NCBI GenBank assembly: GCA_947447525.1
Contig: CANFJL010000004.1
Location: forward strand, 124,001 to 188,000
Length of the DNA: 64,000 bases
Direction of reading: 5' to 3'
From: Flavobacteriales bacterium
GTDB lineage: Bacteria > Bacteroidota > Bacteroidia > Flavobacteriales_D > Crocinitomicaceae
The notes below the pieces were generated by a model. That model was not told the DNA's origin and searched no databases. It saw nothing but the letters and a program-made list of their open reading frames with translations. The translations under genes were made by a program, and so were the position numbers. This document shows positions 39,099-48,929 of the stretch, piece after piece. Each line of letters begins with the position of its first letter. Position 1 is the first letter of the stretch.

Positions 39099-40238
39099 TT
39101 ATTTTAAAATTTCTCGAGAAATTACCACCTTTTGTATTTCTGAGGTTCCTTCTCCAATAGTCATTAGTTTGGCATCGCGCAAATATTTTTCTGCAGGGTA
39201 TTCTTTGGTGTAACCATAGCCCCCCATTATTTGCACCGCTTCATTACCACATTTGACCGCAACTTCCGAAGCATAATACTTTGCGAATGCTCCCTCTTTG
39301 GTCATTGGCAACTTGTTATTTTTCAAATAGGCAGCCTGAAATGTCAATAATTCAGCAGCATCTACAGAAGTCGCCATATCGGCAAGCTTGAATGCTATTG
39401 CTTGAAATTGACTAATTGCATGGCCAAACTGTTCTCTTTCTTTTGAATATTTAATGGAAGCTTCTAAGGCACCCCTTGCTATACCACAACTTAAAGAGGC
39501 AATTGAAATTCTACCTCCATCAAGAATCTGCATGGCTTGTTTAAACCCTGAACCAACTTCTCCAATAACTTGGTCGGAAGATACACGGACATTATCAAAA
39601 ATCATTTCTGCAGTTTCACTTGCTCTTACGCCAAGTTTATCTTTTATTTTCACCGCGGATAATCCAGGAGTTCCTTTTTCAATGATAAAGGCTGTAATTC
39701 CATTACTGTCTAATAACTCACCTGTTCTCACCAATACCACAGCAACATCACCAGATAAACCATGAGTAATCCAATTTTTTGATCCGTTAATGATCCAATC
39801 GTTACCCTCTTTTACCGCAGTTGTTTGCATGCGCATGGCATCAGATCCTGTATTGGCTTCTGTTAAAGCCCAAGCTGCAATCCATTCTCCTGTTGCAAGT
39901 TTTGGTAAATATTTTTTCTTTTGAGCTTCAGATCCATGATAATAAATATGTCCAGTTCCTAAAGAATTATGAGCTGCTACACTTAAGCCCAGTCCTCCGC
40001 AAACTTTCCCTATTTCCATAACAGCAGTTGCGTATTCATCATAAGTAAATCCAGCCCCACCATATTCTTCAGGTATAAAAATACCCAAGAGGCCTAAATC
40101 ACCTAATTTTTTCATGGTGTCAATTGGAAAATATTCATCATCATCCCATTGTTTCATGAAAGGTTTAATTTCTTTTTCAGCAAAATCACGCAGCATTTGA
40201 GCAATCATTATTTGATTTTCACTTTGAATAAAGTCCAT
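39099..40238 (-). CDS. Acyl-CoA dehydrogenase
   Basis: WALTEANTGSDAMRMQTTA, YSKEREQFGHAISQFQAIAFKLADM, QIMGGYGYTKEYPAEKYLRDAKLMTIGEGTSEIQ. Confidence 0.96.
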   Translation of the reverse strand: MDFIQSENQIMIAQMLRDFAEKEIKPFMKQWDDDEYFPIDTMKKLGDLGLLGIFIPEEYGGAGFTYDEYATAVMEIGKVCGGLGLSVAAHNSLGTGHIYYHGSEAQKKKYLPKLATGEWIAAWALTEANTGSDAMRMQTTAVKEGNDWIINGSKNWITHGLSGDVAVVLVRTGELLDSNGITAFIIEKGTPGLSAVKIKDKLGVRASETAEMIFDNVRVSSDQVIGEVGSGFKQAMQILDGGRISIASLSCGIARGALEASIKYSKEREQFGHAISQFQAIAFKLADMATSVDAAELLTFQAAYLKNNKLPMTKEGAFAKYYASEVAVKCGNEAVQIMGGYGYTKEYPAEKYLRDAKLMTIGEGTSEIQKVVISREILK

Positions 40239-40769
40239 TTAGTAATTTATTAATGTTTGAATATTAGAAGAATGAGTCATGAGTTTTTCTCGACCATTTA
40301 AAAAGTCTAAACCCACCAAAAAATCAAATCCAACCACCTCTCCGCCACATTTTTTAATTAATTGAGCTGCTGCATCAGCGGACCCACCGGTGGCAAGTAA
40401 ATCATCATGAATTAATATTCGATCTCCTTTTTTTAGGGCGTCTTCATGAATTTCAATAACAGCACTTCCATATTCTAAATCATAAGAATGTGCAATTTTG
40501 TTGTAAGGTAATTTCCCTTCTTTTCTTATTAAAATAAAAGGAATTCCTAAACGCATCGCCAAAGGATAACCAAATAAAAATCCTCGACTTTCAATACCTG
40601 CAATGGCAGAGATGTTCTTGTTTTGGTAATTTAGAACCAATTGATCTAATAAATCGTTGGATAAACTAGCATCTAACATGATGGGACTAATATCCTTAAA
40701 GATAATTCCGGGTTTTGGAAAATCTTTAACATCCCTAATACTTGCATTTAGTCTTTCTGTCAATGTCAT
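40239..40769 (-). CDS. apt: Adenine phosphoribosyltransferase
   Basis: IRDVKDFPKPGIIFKDISP; AGIESRGFLFGYPLA; ILIHDDLLATGGSADAAAQLI. Confidence 0.95.
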   Translation of the reverse strand: MTLTERLNASIRDVKDFPKPGIIFKDISPIMLDASLSNDLLDQLVLNYQNKNISAIAGIESRGFLFGYPLAMRLGIPFILIRKEGKLPYNKIAHSYDLEYGSAVIEIHEDALKKGDRILIHDDLLATGGSADAAAQLIKKCGGEVVGFDFLVGLDFLNGREKLMTHSSNIQTLINY

Positions 40770-40770
40770 A

Positions 40771-41631
40771 TCACAAAGATAGGTAAGGCAATAGTTTTAA
40801 AAAAGTATTTTCATCGATTAAATGAGATTCTAATATTTCGTTAACATTTCTATAGAATTTTTTTTGTTCTCTCATTTTTACAATAGAGTTGGCTTGACTC
40901 CAATCAAGATAAGGATGTGCTTGCAATTCAAGGGCAGTTACCGTATTAATATTTATCTTCCTGCAAAAAGACGGATCAATAATGCAATTATTTTCAATGA
41001 TGGCAACTACTTCAGGAGTCATTTTATAGACTTCTAAAAGTTGATTTTTGTCAACAAATCCGCCTAAAGCATCACGATATTTTAGGATCATTTTCGCATA
41101 AAAGGGTCCAATTCCTTTAATTTGCTCTAAATCCGTCGACACAGCAGTATTGAGAAGTAGAGACTTTAAAGCTATCTGTTTTTCTAGTTTCACCTCGTAG
41201 GGTTTATTTTCTTTAGTAGGATAGAAAGTCGAATCCTTTATAAGTTCGTAAAGGGCAGGGGGAATAACAAAAATCTTTTTAAGATCATCATTGGAATACA
41301 AACCTCTTTTTGTAAAATTCATTACTACTGCTACTTGTTTTAAGGATAAACCTAAGGCAGACCAATCTGCTTCTAAATAATTGTTGGGGTCAAATCTTTT
41401 TGGAGCAGTTTTGTAGGTCTTTCTTTTGTAATGACTTTTGTATTTATAAGCGTATTTCGCTTGTCTTTTTTGTAAGAGTTCCACTTGAGTTCTAGTAATT
41501 ACTAGATGTAATGGTGCATTAAAATAGGACAAGAATCTTGGTGTAAAAACGATGATAAGGGAAATAATGAGGAGTGCCGCCACCCCTTTTTTATTTTTCG
41601 GGGAAACATAGTAAGGGTCTTCAAAGGGCAT
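40771..41631 (-). CDS. Helix-hairpin-helix (ComEA-like) protein with N-terminal TM
   Basis: LLNTAVSTDLEQIKGIGPFYAKMILKYRDALGGFVDKNQLLEVYKM and INTVTALELQAHPYLDWSQANSIVKMREQKKF. Confidence 0.85.
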   Translation of the reverse strand: MPFEDPYYVSPKNKKGVAALLIISLIIVFTPRFLSYFNAPLHLVITRTQVELLQKRQAKYAYKYKSHYKRKTYKTAPKRFDPNNYLEADWSALGLSLKQVAVVMNFTKRGLYSNDDLKKIFVIPPALYELIKDSTFYPTKENKPYEVKLEKQIALKSLLLNTAVSTDLEQIKGIGPFYAKMILKYRDALGGFVDKNQLLEVYKMTPEVVAIIENNCIIDPSFCRKININTVTALELQAHPYLDWSQANSIVKMREQKKFYRNVNEILESHLIDENTFLKLLPYLSL

Positions 41632-41642
41632 AGGGTAAAATA

Positions 41643-41674
41643 AAGAAGGGCTTAACGATCGTCAAGCCCTTCTT
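41643..41674 (-). terminator. Intrinsic terminator downstream of APC permease
   Basis: AAGAAGGGCTT-aacgatcgtc-AAGCCCTTCTT. Confidence 0.8.
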
Positions 41675-41697
41675 ATTTTATATTTCTACACGAGATA

Positions 41698-43296
41698 TTA
41701 AAGTTTATCTTGATCTTGTTTTCTCAACTTACTGTGATGCTTACTGTAACCAAAATATATTAAGAGGCCAACTAACATCCAAACACCAGCTACTGTTAGT
41801 GTAGTTAAATCTAAGGCAACAATCATTGCCAAACAAATAAGTATTCCTAAAATTGGAACTAAGGGAACGAAAGGAGTTTTAAAGGGTCTTTCTAAATCTG
41901 GAAAATTTTTGCGCATCATAATGATACCTGCACACACAATTACGAAGGCAAACAAAGTTCCAAAGGAGGTAAGGTTTCCTGCCACACTTCCTGGGATAAA
42001 CGCTGCAAAACCGCCTACCATTACAAGTAAAAGTAGATTTGACTTGTATGGAGTTTTAAATTTTGGATGTAATTGGGAAAATAACTTAGGGATTAATCCA
42101 TCATTTGACATAGAATAGAATACCCTTGTTTGTCCCATTAACATAACGAGTATCACAGAAGAAAACCCTGCTAATATAGCAATCGTAATACTAGTTGCTA
42201 ACCAAGAATAACCTGGCATATATGTATTGACCGCATAGGCAACGGAGGCTTCTTTTCCAGCCGTAGCATATTCTCGCCAATGCGCTACACCTGTTAATAC
42301 GTGTGCGAATAAAATATATAAAATCGTACAAACAATTAAGGAACCTAATATACCAATGGGCATATCTCTTTTTGGATTTTTCGCTTCTTGTGCTGCTGTT
42401 GAAACAGCATCAAAACCAATAAATGCAAAGAAAACGATCGCTGCACCTCCTAATACTCCACCCCAGCCCCATTTAAAAATACCTTCATGACCAATTTCAC
42501 TCTTTTCAATTAAATAAGGAATGTGGTTTTCTGGTTTAATATAGTTCCAACCAATAAAAATAAATATTAAAACAATCGCAACTTTGATAAATACCATAAT
42601 ACCATTTATGAAGGCAGATTCTTTTGTGCCTTTAATTAGAATTAAGGTAAGCGCACCCAAAATTGACAATGCAGGTAGGTTTAAATAGCCATTGGTAGTT
42701 ATAGACATATCTTTTATATCAGCTCCAACTTTTTTCAATTGCGCATCACTCAAAATTAAAATATTGTTTTTTGCAGTCTTTGCCAAATTTGGAAAATTTT
42801 CTGCTAATGCCGCAATTGCTTTTTGTCCTCTCAGTTGATTTAAATGTTCAAATGGCGAATGACACCATTCGTAGGCTATAGCGCCCCCTAATAAGTTATT
42901 TAAATATTCACTCCAGGCAATAGAGACTGTTGCAGCTCCCAAAGCATATTCCATAACCAATGACCATCCAATTATCCAAGCTACAACTTCGCCTAGAGTA
43001 GCATAGGAGTAGGTATAAGCACTACCCGCAATTGGAATGGTAGAAGCAAATTCAGCATAGCACAATCCTGCAAAAGCACATCCAATTGCTGCAATTGCAA
43101 ATGAAAAAGTTACTCCAGAACCTGCTGCTTCTGTTGCAGCCTTGGCTGTGTTCACGAATAATCCAGCGCCAATAATAGCTCCAATCCCGAGAGCAATTAA
43201 GGACCACATGCCTAATGTTTTTTTCAATCCATGCTCGTTGGCATGCGCCTCTGCTAATAAATGTGGGATAGATTTTTTACTAAGTAGTTTTTTCAT
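41698..43296 (-). CDS. APC family amino acid permease
   Basis: LGIGAIIGAGLFVNTAKAA, IGCAFAGLCYAEFASTIPIAGSAYTYSYATLGEVVAWIIGW; about 12 TM. Confidence 0.93.
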   Translation of the reverse strand: MKKLLSKKSIPHLLAEAHANEHGLKKTLGMWSLIALGIGAIIGAGLFVNTAKAATEAAGSGVTFSFAIAAIGCAFAGLCYAEFASTIPIAGSAYTYSYATLGEVVAWIIGWSLVMEYALGAATVSIAWSEYLNNLLGGAIAYEWCHSPFEHLNQLRGQKAIAALAENFPNLAKTAKNNILILSDAQLKKVGADIKDMSITTNGYLNLPALSILGALTLILIKGTKESAFINGIMVFIKVAIVLIFIFIGWNYIKPENHIPYLIEKSEIGHEGIFKWGWGGVLGGAAIVFFAFIGFDAVSTAAQEAKNPKRDMPIGILGSLIVCTILYILFAHVLTGVAHWREYATAGKEASVAYAVNTYMPGYSWLATSITIAILAGFSSVILVMLMGQTRVFYSMSNDGLIPKLFSQLHPKFKTPYKSNLLLLVMVGGFAAFIPGSVAGNLTSFGTLFAFVIVCAGIIMMRKNFPDLERPFKTPFVPLVPILGILICLAMIVALDLTTLTVAGVWMLVGLLIYFGYSKHHSKLRKQDQDKL

Positions 43297-43394
43297 AGTT
43301 TAATCGCGTTTATCGAATTATTCAATCGATTTATTTATTTTAATAATTTTTATTTAAGTCTTAAAGATATTATTTTTTAGGTAATTGGAGTCTA

Positions 43395-44288
43395 TTATTT
43401 TAATAGATCCAATGTCTCCTCGATAGTTTTTGGAGCATAACCCAATTCAAGGCTTGATTTATTTAGATTTAATCCAGTTCTTGGAGGCCTTTGTGCTGCT
43501 TGATTTAATAGCTTACTATTACTGCGTTGGATTAATGCTGCATCAAATTTATAAAAACGCGCAATACGACACACAATTTCATAAATTGACATGGTCTCAG
43601 GTCCACAGGCATTATAAACGCCAAGTTTGTTCAATTCACATATTCGGATGCAGGCCCATGCTAAATCTTCCGCCCAAGTTGGTGCTCTAAATTGGTCATC
43701 AATTACCGAAATTTTCTCTCCTTTCTTCAAGGAATCTTTAGCCCAGCTAATCAAATTAGATCTACTTAAGTTCTCTCCGTCTCCATAAACGATAATAGTT
43801 CTGACGATGGACCAATTGGAATAACTGCCTTTATGCAAAAGTAATTCCGCTTCCCATTTTGAATGTGCATAATGACTTAATGGATTGGCGGCATCTGTTT
43901 CTAAATAGTTGCCTTTTAAACCATCAAATATAAAGTCTGTGGAAAGCAAGAGAAAATGAGCGTCGATGCTAATAGAAGCATCTAATAATAATTTTGTTGC
44001 TTTTACATTTACGGCATAACACAGCTCTGGATCTTGCTCACAATAGTCTACATTCGTTATTGCTGCAGTATGAATCACATGACTGGGTTGGTAGGAACTA
44101 AAAATGCTTTCAATGTCTTCTTTTACCTCTATGTCGAGACTTCGATAGTTCGTTTCTTTGCAGGAGGTGTTTCTGTTCTCCCCTTTAGAGGTAGCTAAAA
44201 AATCAATTTGCTTGGCAATAAGTTGCTTAACAATCTTTTGACCCAACAATCCATTACTTCCGGTAATTAATATTCTTATATTTCCCAA
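43395..44288 (-). CDS. SDR family sugar nucleotide reductase (dTDP-4-dehydrorhamnose reductase-like)
   Basis: ITGSNGLLGQKIVKQL, VIHTAAITNVDYCEQDPELCYAVNVKATKLL, STDFIFDG, YAHSKWEAE. Confidence 0.88.
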   Translation of the reverse strand: MGNIRILITGSNGLLGQKIVKQLIAKQIDFLATSKGENRNTSCKETNYRSLDIEVKEDIESIFSSYQPSHVIHTAAITNVDYCEQDPELCYAVNVKATKLLLDASISIDAHFLLLSTDFIFDGLKGNYLETDAANPLSHYAHSKWEAELLLHKGSYSNWSIVRTIIVYGDGENLSRSNLISWAKDSLKKGEKISVIDDQFRAPTWAEDLAWACIRICELNKLGVYNACGPETMSIYEIVCRIARFYKFDAALIQRSNSKLLNQAAQRPPRTGLNLNKSSLELGYAPKTIEETLDLLK

Positions 44289-44515
44289 ATTGATGTTTTT
44301 CGCTTTTGTTGTAATTTGAAATAATGTTTATGTTCTAAGATCCAAGCCATAATGAGGTAGACTAAAATAGGTGAACCTAATGCCACAAATGAAAAGTAGA
44401 TAAAACCTAACTTAACTTTATAGGTACTTATTCCCAATTTTCGAGCCCACCATCCACAAACCCCATAAGATTGCATTTCAAAGAAAAAAATAATCTTCTG
44501 TAAGAATCGCCTCAT
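44276..44515 (-). CDS. PspC domain-containing protein
   Basis: SYGVCGWWARKLGISTYKVKLGFIYFSFVALGSPILVYLIMAWIL. Confidence 0.8.
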   Translation of the reverse strand: MRRFLQKIIFFFEMQSYGVCGWWARKLGISTYKVKLGFIYFSFVALGSPILVYLIMAWILEHKHYFKLQQKRKTSIWEI

Positions 44516-45636
44516 TTTTTTAATATTTCTTTACCGAGTTCACATAGATGGCAAAGTTTCTTGCTACAAAATTGCTGATAAATTTCTAAACATGCTTGTG
44601 TATCAGCAGCATTTTTTAAACTAATATTACTTGCATTCCAGATTCGTGTTATTTTATTGTCCTCTGTATCTAAATCAGAATAAAAGTGACAAAGCTCCTT
44701 AAGTTCAATTTCTAGAAGCCCTTTTTTATCTAGTGCAAAAAGAAAAGGTATTATTGCGTTGATTTTTAAGTTGGTTTTTAAAAATTTACTTAACATGCTA
44801 TTATCAATGTGTTCAATAAATCGAAGTGCATCTTTTGTTTTGAGCAGTTCATCTATGGCATTCTTAAAATCCAAGGCATAAAATGCAGTAAATAGTTTTT
44901 TAACCTTGTCGTTGCAATTATAAGCCTTTCTAAGGCCTTTTTTCTTCCAAGGCAATCGATTTTCAAGATGAGCGATCCAATGATAAAGAAGCGCTTGTTC
45001 TGATGGGTTTTGTGTGTATTTGTTATAATAGTCAAGTGCAAAGTTTGAAAGCGTATCCCCATTAATCGAACCACCCATAGTTTTAGCGAAAAGTAATAAT
45101 AGAAGTTCTTCTAGACTTTTATAGGATTCAATTTCTATTAGATGATATTTTCGCTCTAATCTCTTGGATAGATAATCTTTAGCGTGTTGAATAAATACAT
45201 CTTGTCCTTTTGCTTGAAGGCTATTATGACAAAACAATCCTTGATCTTTATAGTAGTTGCTGATGAAATTTTGGTGATGCACTTTATTGAGGTGCTGCGC
45301 TAGTGCAATGGTTGGAATATCACGATTGTTTTGGATGATTTTTCGATCATTTTCATGAACGAAATGTAAAATTACATTATTGTAATTCTTGTCTTTTTCA
45401 TGTTTGTGCAAATACCAATCAGATGACTTAACATGAATTTCTACTGAACCAACCCATAGTATTCCGTCTATTTTGATTTTAGCAAGGCTAAAATCTGGAC
45501 CTGCTTCACTTTCATTATATATTCCGTAATCAATAATTTGAAATTCTTGATTGTTATCCAAAAAGAGCAGATGAAAAGGAATGAGTTTCTTTTTCCACAA
45601 GTAATGTAAATAGATTTCTTTTACCCTGCCAGCCAC
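44512..45636 (-). CDS. DUF2851 family protein
   Basis: FLDNNQEFQIIDYGIYNESEAGPDFSLAKIKIDGILWVGSVEIHVKSSDWYLHKHEKDKNYNNVILHFVHEND. Confidence 0.85.
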   Translation of the reverse strand: MAGRVKEIYLHYLWKKKLIPFHLLFLDNNQEFQIIDYGIYNESEAGPDFSLAKIKIDGILWVGSVEIHVKSSDWYLHKHEKDKNYNNVILHFVHENDRKIIQNNRDIPTIALAQHLNKVHHQNFISNYYKDQGLFCHNSLQAKGQDVFIQHAKDYLSKRLERKYHLIEIESYKSLEELLLLLFAKTMGGSINGDTLSNFALDYYNKYTQNPSEQALLYHWIAHLENRLPWKKKGLRKAYNCNDKVKKLFTAFYALDFKNAIDELLKTKDALRFIEHIDNSMLSKFLKTNLKINAIIPFLFALDKKGLLEIELKELCHFYSDLDTEDNKITRIWNASNISLKNAADTQACLEIYQQFCSKKLCHLCELGKEILKK

Positions 45637-45652
45637 TATTGAAGGTACAAAA

Positions 45653-45678
45653 AAAAAGCGTTCCTAAGAACGCTTTTT
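45653..45678 (-). terminator. Intrinsic terminator downstream of OmpA/PD40 gene
   Basis: AAAAAGCGTTC-ctaa-GAACGCTTTTT. Confidence 0.85.
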
Positions 45679-45685
45679 ACCTTAA

Positions 45686-47836
45686 TTATCTTGGTAATGG
45701 ATCAATAAACTTTTTATAGTTCGGATCTGCAGGAGGCGCAGTCTTCGGATCGTATTTTTCACTAGTAATTTTAACATCCGTTCTTCTGTTCATTTGATGT
45801 AGTCGCTCAAATTTAGCAGGATCAGTTACTTTAAATTGATTGATGTAAGCTTCAGTCAAGGTTTGCTCAACACCATTTTCATCTATCCATTTTGCTGGTT
45901 CAGATTCACCTTTACCAACTGGACGAATACGACGAGGATCAATACCTTTTTGATCTACTAAATAAACATAAACAGCCTTAGCTCTATTTTCTGACAAAGC
46001 CTGATTGTGTTTTTCTGTATCTCTAGCATCTGTATGAGAATACAAGTCAATAGTAATGAAATCAAAATTTGTCAATAAACTATCCAAAAATTTAAGGGAG
46101 TCTGTTGATGTGATAGTAGCATCATCAACAAAAGTCCACTTATCTAAATAGTATCGAATTTCAGGAGTGCGTAAGTGATATTTAGGCAATAATGGAAGTT
46201 CTAACAAGAAACTTTGGTTTTTATCTAATCCAACAGTGGTAAACTTTGCGCCTTTAACATCTTCGAAATAATCATCTTTAGAAGCTTTCAGCGTATAACT
46301 TACTTCACCGTTAATCCAACGAGAACCATCAGCTTTTTTATCCCACTTAATAGTTGAGCCTTTTTTATCAGTAATTCCTTCCCAAGCACTTCCATCAGAT
46401 CCAACAACCTCAACTTTTGCATCCATAATGCGTTTAGATTTTTTCCCTGCTTCAAATACAACAACGCGTAAATCAAAAACTACTGGAGGGATACTAAAAC
46501 TCCAAATGTCTGGTGAATAAACTTTATTAGTATTGGTTTGTCTTTCAGAAGTAAAATAACCTCTTAAACCAGTTTTTTCATCTAAGAAATCTGCCATTGC
46601 ATAATCATTCGCAATGGAATTAATTGGATATTGCATATTGGTAACTATTGACCACTTGGCTGGATTTTCTTTGGTGTTTTCTTCACCAACTCTTGTAGCA
46701 TAGAAAATATCTAAACCACCGATTCCTGGGTGACCATCACTAGCAAAATACAAACGATTGTTGGCGCCAATAGAAGGAAATAATTCATTTCCAGTAGTAT
46801 TGATTTCAGCACCCATATTTTTTGGTATAGAATCCCAAACTTTGTTTTTCTTATCATACATTACATACCAAAGATCTCTTCCGCCTTTACCGCCAGGCAT
46901 GTCACTAGCAAATATTAACATCATACCATCTTCAGTAATACATGGATGACCAACGGAAATAGTATCACTCGTTTTCAAAGTGATTTTCATTACATTTTCC
47001 CAGTCTTCACCATTTTTGTCAGCTTTCCAAATGTCACAGCCTAAATTTTGTTTTGCTTTTGTTGGACAACGTGTGAAATATAAAGTCTTTCCTTTCTTAT
47101 CCATTACCGCAGTTCCTTCATTGTCACCTGTATTGATTAAATTATTATTGTCAATACTTTTAGCGCTGATAAAGTTTCTTTTAAGATCAAATTCAGCAGT
47201 CCAAATGTCCATGAATTTCTCACCTGTTATTGGATCTCTAGTTGTAGTAGTTAAATCTTCTCTACTGGTTCCGTACAAAATCGACATCCCTTTTTTATCG
47301 TTAAAAGTTGGAGCCATATCGAATTGTACTTTGTTTAATTTGCTTTCATTTTTTATGATAAATTTCGATTCTGCAATTTCAAAGTCTTTGTACATCTCTA
47401 CAGACTTGATCGCTGATTCAACATCATGAGAAAAATCATTGGCAGGTTTTCTTTTTTTGTATTCTTTATAACTTTTGATGGCATCATCGAATTTACCCAT
47501 CATGCGTTGCATTTCACCTTGCCAAAAATATAAAAGAGGTTGTACATCATAATACTTCAATTCAATAGAATTAGCATACCAATCCTTAGCTTTATCAAAT
47601 TGCTCCATGTGGCGGTAACATTCTGCCACTTTATAGGCCATATCACCTTTTTGAGTAATCGTTCCTTTATTACCTAATTTTGTATAGGCACTTTGAAGTA
47701 AAGGTAATGCCTCGAAGTAGCGTCCTGAGTTAAACGATTTATTTGCTTCGTTTAAATATTTAGGCGTATTCGTTTGTGCATCAATAGTTGAAATGAATGC
47801 AAAATTTAATAAGGCAATGAATAATAAATGCTTCAT
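45686..47836 (-). CDS. OmpA family protein with TPR, PD40 beta-propeller and regulatory-like domains (PorE-like architecture)
   Basis: N-terminal TPR (AESYR..EQFDKAKDWYANSIEL), PD40 repeats (LIFASDMPGGKGGRDLWYV, LYFASDGHPGIGGLDIFYA), C-terminal OmpA (DLYSHTDARDTEKHNQALSENRAKAVYVYLV). Confidence 0.85.
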   Translation of the reverse strand: MKHLLFIALLNFAFISTIDAQTNTPKYLNEANKSFNSGRYFEALPLLQSAYTKLGNKGTITQKGDMAYKVAECYRHMEQFDKAKDWYANSIELKYYDVQPLLYFWQGEMQRMMGKFDDAIKSYKEYKKRKPANDFSHDVESAIKSVEMYKDFEIAESKFIIKNESKLNKVQFDMAPTFNDKKGMSILYGTSREDLTTTTRDPITGEKFMDIWTAEFDLKRNFISAKSIDNNNLINTGDNEGTAVMDKKGKTLYFTRCPTKAKQNLGCDIWKADKNGEDWENVMKITLKTSDTISVGHPCITEDGMMLIFASDMPGGKGGRDLWYVMYDKKNKVWDSIPKNMGAEINTTGNELFPSIGANNRLYFASDGHPGIGGLDIFYATRVGEENTKENPAKWSIVTNMQYPINSIANDYAMADFLDEKTGLRGYFTSERQTNTNKVYSPDIWSFSIPPVVFDLRVVVFEAGKKSKRIMDAKVEVVGSDGSAWEGITDKKGSTIKWDKKADGSRWINGEVSYTLKASKDDYFEDVKGAKFTTVGLDKNQSFLLELPLLPKYHLRTPEIRYYLDKWTFVDDATITSTDSLKFLDSLLTNFDFITIDLYSHTDARDTEKHNQALSENRAKAVYVYLVDQKGIDPRRIRPVGKGESEPAKWIDENGVEQTLTEAYINQFKVTDPAKFERLHQMNRRTDVKITSEKYDPKTAPPADPNYKKFIDPLPR

Positions 47837-47894
47837 ATTATAAGTTTAATGGCATTAGAATAGATTCTAACGCAAACAAAAATAAAAAAAATTT

Positions 47895-48929
47895 TTAATT
47901 TTCAAGCGTAAATCGTCTCCAAGATTCAAGCAATGTTTGCATTCCATCATTAAGTGGCGAAGAAAAACTAATATTTTCCTTGGTTTTTGGATGGACGAAT
48001 CCTAAAGTTTTTGCATGTAAGGCTTGTCCAGGCAACAAATCAAAACATTTTTCAATAAATTGTTTGAATTCTTTTTTATGGGCATCTCTTAGAATTTTAT
48101 TTCCTCCATATTCTGGATCATTGAACAAAGGATGACCTAAAAACTGCATATGAACTCTAATTTGATGTGTTCTTCCAGTTTCTAATTTGCATTCTACTAA
48201 AGTTCCGAAACCAAACCTCTCTAAAACGCGATAATGGGTTACGGCATATTTACCCAATTCCCCATCTTTGAAAACAGCCATTACTTTTCTATTTTTTAAT
48301 GATCTTCCAACATTTCCCGTTATGGTCCCATCATTTTTCACATCTCCCCAAACTAATGCCCAATAAGTTCGCTCTGTTGTCTTTTCGTAAAATTGTTTTG
48401 CTAACTGTGTTAAGGCATCTTCGGTTTTAGCAACAAGAAGGATTCCTGAGGTATTTTTATCTATTCGATGCACCAATCCGGGTCTTCCGTAATAGTTTTT
48501 TGGTAGGGAAGGAAGGTGCTTGAAATGATATATTAATGCGTTTACTAGTGTTCCAGAATAGTGTCCGTATGCCGGATGGACTACCATGTCTACTGTTTTG
48601 TTGACCACAATTAATTCGTCGTCTTCATAGACAATATTTATTGGAATATCTTGTGCAATTAATTCGATTTCTCGAATAGGATAAGGCATGACAATAGAAA
48701 CTATATCAGCAGGTTTTATTCTGTAATTTTGCTTTACAATTTGATTATTGACCAATACATTGCCGTTTTTTGCGGCAACTTGGATTTTATTTCTAGAAGT
48801 GTTGGGTAGGCGATCAAGTAAAAACTTATCAATCCTTAACAATTCTTGTCCTGGATCTGCTGTAAAGCGATAATGTTCAAATAATTCCTCCTCTTCATGT
48901 GCTTGTTCGAGGTCCTTCTCTTCAATCAC
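47895..48929 (-). CDS. RluD-type 23S rRNA pseudouridine synthase
   Basis: S4 domain; GLVHRIDKNTSGILLVAKT; GRTHQIRVHMQFLGHPLFNDPEYGG. Confidence 0.95.
   Translation of the reverse strand: MIEEKDLEQAHEEEELFEHYRFTADPGQELLRIDKFLLDRLPNTSRNKIQVAAKNGNVLVNNQIVKQNYRIKPADIVSIVMPYPIREIELIAQDIPINIVYEDDELIVVNKTVDMVVHPAYGHYSGTLVNALIYHFKHLPSLPKNYYGRPGLVHRIDKNTSGILLVAKTEDALTQLAKQFYEKTTERTYWALVWGDVKNDGTITGNVGRSLKNRKVMAVFKDGELGKYAVTHYRVLERFGFGTLVECKLETGRTHQIRVHMQFLGHPLFNDPEYGGNKILRDAHKKEFKQFIEKCFDLLPGQALHAKTLGFVHPKTKENISFSSPLNDGMQTLLESWRRFTLEN

Noticed and set aside
46980-47429. + strand 149-aa ORF over the OmpA/PD40 gene
   Set aside because: Antisense shadow of a strongly supported CDS.
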